DNA of 64,000 nucleotides, from contig OZ234498.1 in assembly GCA_965153455.1 (NCBI GenBank), positions 11,470,001 through 11,534,000 on the forward strand, given 5' to 3'. The position numbers and the translations under genes are program-made. Of the stretch, positions 60,100 through 64,000 are shown in pieces. The notes beneath the pieces were generated by a model. It was given only the letters and a program-made list of their open reading frames with translations. It searched no databases and was not told the origin of the DNA. The number at the start of each line of letters is the position of its first letter. Within the stretch, counting starts at the first letter, position 1. Source of the stretch: Sphagnum compactum (Eukaryota; Bryophyta; Sphagnopsida; Sphagnales).

Positions 60100-62227
60100 T
60101 TAAAAAAGATTTGATATTGATGTGAGTTGTAAGTTTCGGGATGTTTGGGCTTTGAAAATGCCATGGACAAAACCCATTTTCATGAAGTTAGGTTAGTTAT
60201 TTTTGTCAAGTGCCATGTTTGTTCCAGAATTGAGAAAAAAAACAAGGTTTTAGTGGCCAAATGGGACTCCATTGAAAAACATGCAAGTAAAAATAAAGCT
60301 CTTAATGGTAAGTGGTTTATGGACCCAGAATGTGGGCACGCAAAAAATGAAATTGTTTATGTTCAATTGTTAAAAATAAATGTTTTCCAACATATTAGTC
60401 TTGGTTAGGTAGTGGAAGATAAGCAAAAACTTGTTCAATTTGCCATTGTTTTCAACATCCTAAATAAAGGTAAGCCAATGATAGATTATGAGGATTTTAG
60501 CCTTTGTTCAAGTTTTTAAAACTTTGATTTGTGCCCAAAAAACATTGGTCTAACAGGGCTGGCTGGAAAATTGCAGAACACATAGACCATGAAATGAGAA
60601 AAAAAACGAAAGTTGATGTTAAGAATGCCAAGTTTATATCTCTTACTTGTGATGGAATTACATCCATGGATAATGCAAGTTGGGCAAGTGTGCATGGTTA
60701 TGTTGTGTAAGATTGGTGTCGAATATTGTTGTTGTTGAGTGTCCAACAAGTGTTTTTTGGATGCTAATTTGACATTGTTGATTATGAATTCTTTAATGAC
60801 ACAAGGCAATTTGAAAAAAAAGGAGCTTGTTGCAAGGCTGGTTTGTTTTGGTGTTGATGGGGCCAGCACCTTCCAAGGCCTTAAATTTGGAGTTATAATT
60901 CAAATCCATCGTCGATATTCTCCTTTTGTCATTGGTGTACATTGTATGGCTCATCGGACAAACTTGGTAATACAAACATTTTCAAACCTACCTTTGGTTT
61001 CTCGCATTGAAAGTCTTTTGTGGTGTATCTATGCTTATTTCAACCATAGCCCCAAAAGACATTTGGAATTTGACAAATTAGCAGAAATCATGGAAACAAA
61101 GGGCAATGAAATATTGCAAAACATTAAAATTAGGTGGATATCCATGCTCAGTCATGTTTTGCATGTGTTGTCTAACTCTTCTCATGAAAATGGCATTAAA
61201 TGCTACCACAATAACTTTTGCCAAATCTAACTTGTGTTTGTTGACTGATGTTGAAATGTTGCTAGGGTTGAATGTTGTTATGCCATTGTTAAAGGCAATG
61301 CATTCTTTGATCAAATTTTCATAACTACAAGAAATGTTTGTGTGTGATATTATTGCAATAGTCAAGATTTGTGAAGGGGATGTATATCGGATGTATTGTG
61401 ACATCCATTCCTCTTTCTAAGGTGATGTGTTCATGGATTTCCAAGCCTTGATTGATTATGCTCATGAGAGCATAAATCTTCACTAGATTATTGATTTGAA
61501 TACATGAACAGATCATTTGGCATTTGAATTTGTTGGCCAACATATTTGGGACACATTTTTAAATCAAATGGGGGCATCTAGTTTTGTTACAAGACCTATT
61601 TTTGTAAAATTGGTGGCATTTGTGGAAAGACAATGTGAAAAAACTACTAGTCAACTTATTATAAAATTGCAAGGTCGATTCCTAGCCTAGAACTTGATGG
61701 ATGCATTTGGCATTGTGTACCCACAATATTGGCTACAACCAGAGCCGGAAACAAGGTTTGTTGTTCATTATGCAGTTTTCAAAGATGCCCTTTGCCAACC
61801 TAAGAAATTAGGGCTCAATGAATTATGGGTTCTAGAATTGTTTTCAACCACTGCTTTTGACCTATAAATATTTCTTTTTGTCATTACCATGAATAACAAT
61901 TTTAAGTTGGTGATGCAAAAACCTTTTGATGTGAACCCACTTACCAAGTTGTGGAGAACATTTTCTTCATCATGAATACTTGTAGAAAAAATCCTTGAGT
62001 ACATTAAGTTGGTTGAACTTGCTATTGTGCAAGTTATTAGTTCAGTGGAAGATGAAAAGTGCTTTTCTACATTCACCTTCATGAAAACAAAATTACGGAA
62101 CATATTGACTACACATTTGGAGCTAGTCATTTGGATCTTTAGCCAAAAGTTTTTCACATTGGAAGACTTTCCTTTTGGAGAAGTAATTCAGAATTGGAAA
62201 CATAATAGAATTTGGTATGAAGTTTAA
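60100..62227 (+). pseudogene. hAT transposase (ZNF862/C17orf113-like class), many stops
   Basis: Plus-strand frames give an almost full-length hAT transposase. An N-terminal zinc-finger-like block reads VKCHVCSRIEKKNKVLVAKW then DSIEKH and HAKNE (60205-60350). The catalytic core includes LVCFGVDGASTFQGLK (about 60837-60885), GVHCMAHRTNLVIQTF (about 60935-60985), YFNHSPKRHLEFDKLAE and KIRWISML. LTDVEMLLGLNVVMPLLKAM follows in another frame (about 61238-61300). The C-terminal dimerisation region has SSVEDEKCFSTFTFMKTKLR (about 62039-62100), the hAT signature. At least two frame changes and about eight stops show it is dead. It lies directly outside the right inverted-repeat arm and reads away from it, so the arm may be its 5' part. 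No 8 bp TSD or terminal repeat was found. Confidence 0.85.
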
Positions 62228-62622
62228 ATCCTGCCCAAGTTTCACATTCTCCTATTGTATTCCTGATTCCCCAAGCCTCAGGATATTTTTCTTGTTTTAT
62301 TTGCAATTTGGTTAGATATTAGAATGTTTGGAAAGTTGAATGTTTGTTTTATAGCTTCACCTCTTTGTTAGCCCACAAAGTTTTGATTTGGTGAGTTCTT
62401 TGGCTATTTCTAATGGCTATCACAACTTTAGTTTTGAGTTCAATCATGGCAATTATAACTTGATTATTGATGGTCAAGACAAATGAGTTGCCCTTTGTTT
62501 TCATGATTCATGTTTTTTGGGATATGGACATTCTCAAACTTTCAACCAACCCCCTTTTGGGCCTTTTTTCAATTTGGATTTGTTTTCATGATGAACTAAA
62601 ATTTTCCTTTTGTGTAGGTTAG

Positions 62623-62680
62623 GCTATATGTTGCAGTGGGTAGGGCCTTTAGGGGTCGGGGTTCAATTCCCTCATATAGC
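62623..62680 (+). repeat. tRNA-like 58-base sequence with 8 bp terminal stem
   Basis: GCTATATG at the start pairs with CATATAGC at the end. Box-A-like TGTTGCAGTGGG and box-B-like GGGTTCAATTCC lie inside. At 58 bases it is too short for a tRNA and has no anticodon arm that I can place, so a tRNA-derived SINE head or decayed tRNA pseudogene is favoured. Confidence 0.4.
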
Positions 62681-62689
62681 TTTGTTTTC

Positions 62690-63924
62690 ACAAATTGGAA
62701 ATTAAAACTCGCATAAGATTTGATAAAAAATTGAAGCTTGTAGTTTCAGAACTTACATAGAAAATTCTCCTTTCTCAAATGAAAATTGACAAAGTGATTT
62801 CCTTAATCGCTAAAAAATTACACATTTCCTTGCCATGTACCTAGATAATTCGACATTAAGTAATCCATGTGGCAATTACAAAACATAAAGAGACTACCAT
62901 GTAGCCAACTTAACTATAAAAAAAAATTGAAAAAAAAAACACTGCTGTGGATGGTCACCACTTTCGCTACATCACGAAATTGAGTAAAAAATGATGCTAC
63001 ATGTATAGAGTCAAGAATCATGATACATATCTGTTTTGCTCGCAACTGAATTGCATTTACAATAAATGTTGAGTTTACACTGCATTCTGGATCATTGTTC
63101 GTGTTGTACTTCTTGGGAATTGACGAATGTAACTAGTTATTATACCGATCTACTTTACAGTTTGCTCACTACATTGTTAAATATCTGTTAAACTACAATG
63201 TAGCCGAAACTAGCTGAAATGTCTACCAAGAGCTGAAACTACATTGCAAATGCCAATTCACCTGCAGGCACACATTTTGTCACACCACTAAAACCAAATT
63301 ACTGAGAGCTAATAATAACTAGCAAGAAAATGGTCACCCCTCCCAAAAATTGCCAACTCTCATATGGGGAACTCAAACTCTCTGGAGTCTGCTGCATGTG
63401 TCAAATTGAACCAGGGAAATTAAACTTCAGAGGTCATCAGATCAGGAAAGAAAAAAGTACAAAGAGTTTTGGTACACAAAAGAAATTAGTACATTTTTTT
63501 CTATGTGTTAGGACTATGGTAACAACAATAAAACTCAACTATAACAAGCGGCTGGCTGGCTGGCTGGCTTATCTTTGGAGTAATGGCTCTGCTGCCCTCC
63601 TTACCACAAATTCAAACCAACCAGCCACAAACAGTTCAAAATAGGAAATGTTTCCATGAAGTTCCCACAAAAATGAAACCCACAGATCAGAATAATGCAT
63701 GGTGACTTGCAAGTTTTTTTTTTGGGCTCAATTTTGTGATATCCAAAACTTTCCAAAAATTTAACAAAATTAGTTGAATTGACACTAGAAAAAAAAACCA
63801 ATTTCTTTCCCAATTTTTTTCCTAATTAAAAAAAAAGAAGATTGGCTCTTCTGGTAAGCAATGGTGTAGCTTTTTTCAATTTTGTGAGGCCTATTGGTCT
63901 GGCAATCATCCATACGAGGACTTA
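62690..63924. other. Unresolved intergenic DNA
   Basis: No supported gene. A short GGCT repeat lies at about 63550-63570. Confidence 0.5.
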
Positions 63925-64000
63925 ACCAAATTTGGCTACAGGTCAGAGAGGAAACTAGAAACATTTAAGAATCTTGCTATACTTTGGCAACACTGCTGGA
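63925..64000 (-). repeat. Dispersed repeat, copy of 21898-21975, cut by window end
   Basis: Its reverse complement begins TCCAGCAGTGTTGCCAAAGT and continues with TTTCTAGTTTCCTCTCTGAC and CCAAATTTGG, parallel to 21898-21975. Confidence 0.6.

Noticed and set aside
62623-62680. Functional tRNA gene
   Set aside because: Only 58 bases, no anticodon arm can be placed and the T-arm stem is irregular. Kept as a tRNA-like repeat.

Overview
This is land-plant nuclear DNA, AT-rich and dominated by decayed transposons. It holds one clearly conserved protein-coding gene. The plant assignment rests on plant-type transposon families (a LINE, pogo, PIF/Harbinger, and a hAT of the ZNF862-like class), GT-AG introns, a plant-like Integrator subunit and a short TTTAGGG telomere-type tract. 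The style of the LINE and hAT remnants and the large repeat load would fit a fern, lycophyte, bryophyte or gymnosperm better than a crop angiosperm. I cannot fix the lineage from sequence alone.

Layout. 1-9.2 kb: mostly unresolved AT-rich DNA with a hairpin repeat (2.2 kb), a TTTAGGG tract (4.3 kb), the broken 3' end of a LINE (5.9-6.4 kb) and a MITE (7.4-8.0 kb). 9.2-13.3 kb: a low-complexity TAGG/TAGT/TAAC array interrupted by nested MITEs. 14.3-18.4 kb: a MITE, a broken LINE (minus strand) and a broken pogo-type transposase (plus strand) split by another MITE. 19.9-20.9 kb: a palindromic repeat array. 22-35 kb: MITEs, tandem repeats, a mirrored low-complexity block at 31 kb and a hAT fragment at 32.7 kb.

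35.6-43.4 kb is the gene island. It carries the homologue of Integrator complex subunit 3 (INTS3) on the plus strand, with five coding exons that join in phase to 1160 codons, a probable 5' UTR intron and a 38-codon upstream ORF. Several open, splice-bounded stretches lie 3' of the stop, so the C-terminus is uncertain.

45.8-62.2 kb is a transposon complex: a PIF/Harbinger element with convergent ORF1 and transposase, then a ~2.2 kb inverted duplication (arms 47.97-51.10 and 57.76-59.96 kb) around a 6.7 kb spacer. The left arm abuts the Harbinger transposase and the right arm abuts a hAT transposase. Only the left arm contains a 913 bp solo LTR with a 5 bp target duplication.

The least expected signal is a family of at least eight MITE copies (0.46-0.78 kb) with termini like GGGTGAAAGCATGGTAAA and 4 bp target-site duplications (TAGT, ACTA, TAAT, AAAG). 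One insertion can be read exactly, because removing it and one TSD restores the reading of the pogo transposase. A 4 bp TSD is not what hAT, PIF, Mutator or mariner elements make, so the superfamily is open. Four copies sit in or beside the TAGG-type arrays, which are dense in TAGT and ACTA tetramers.
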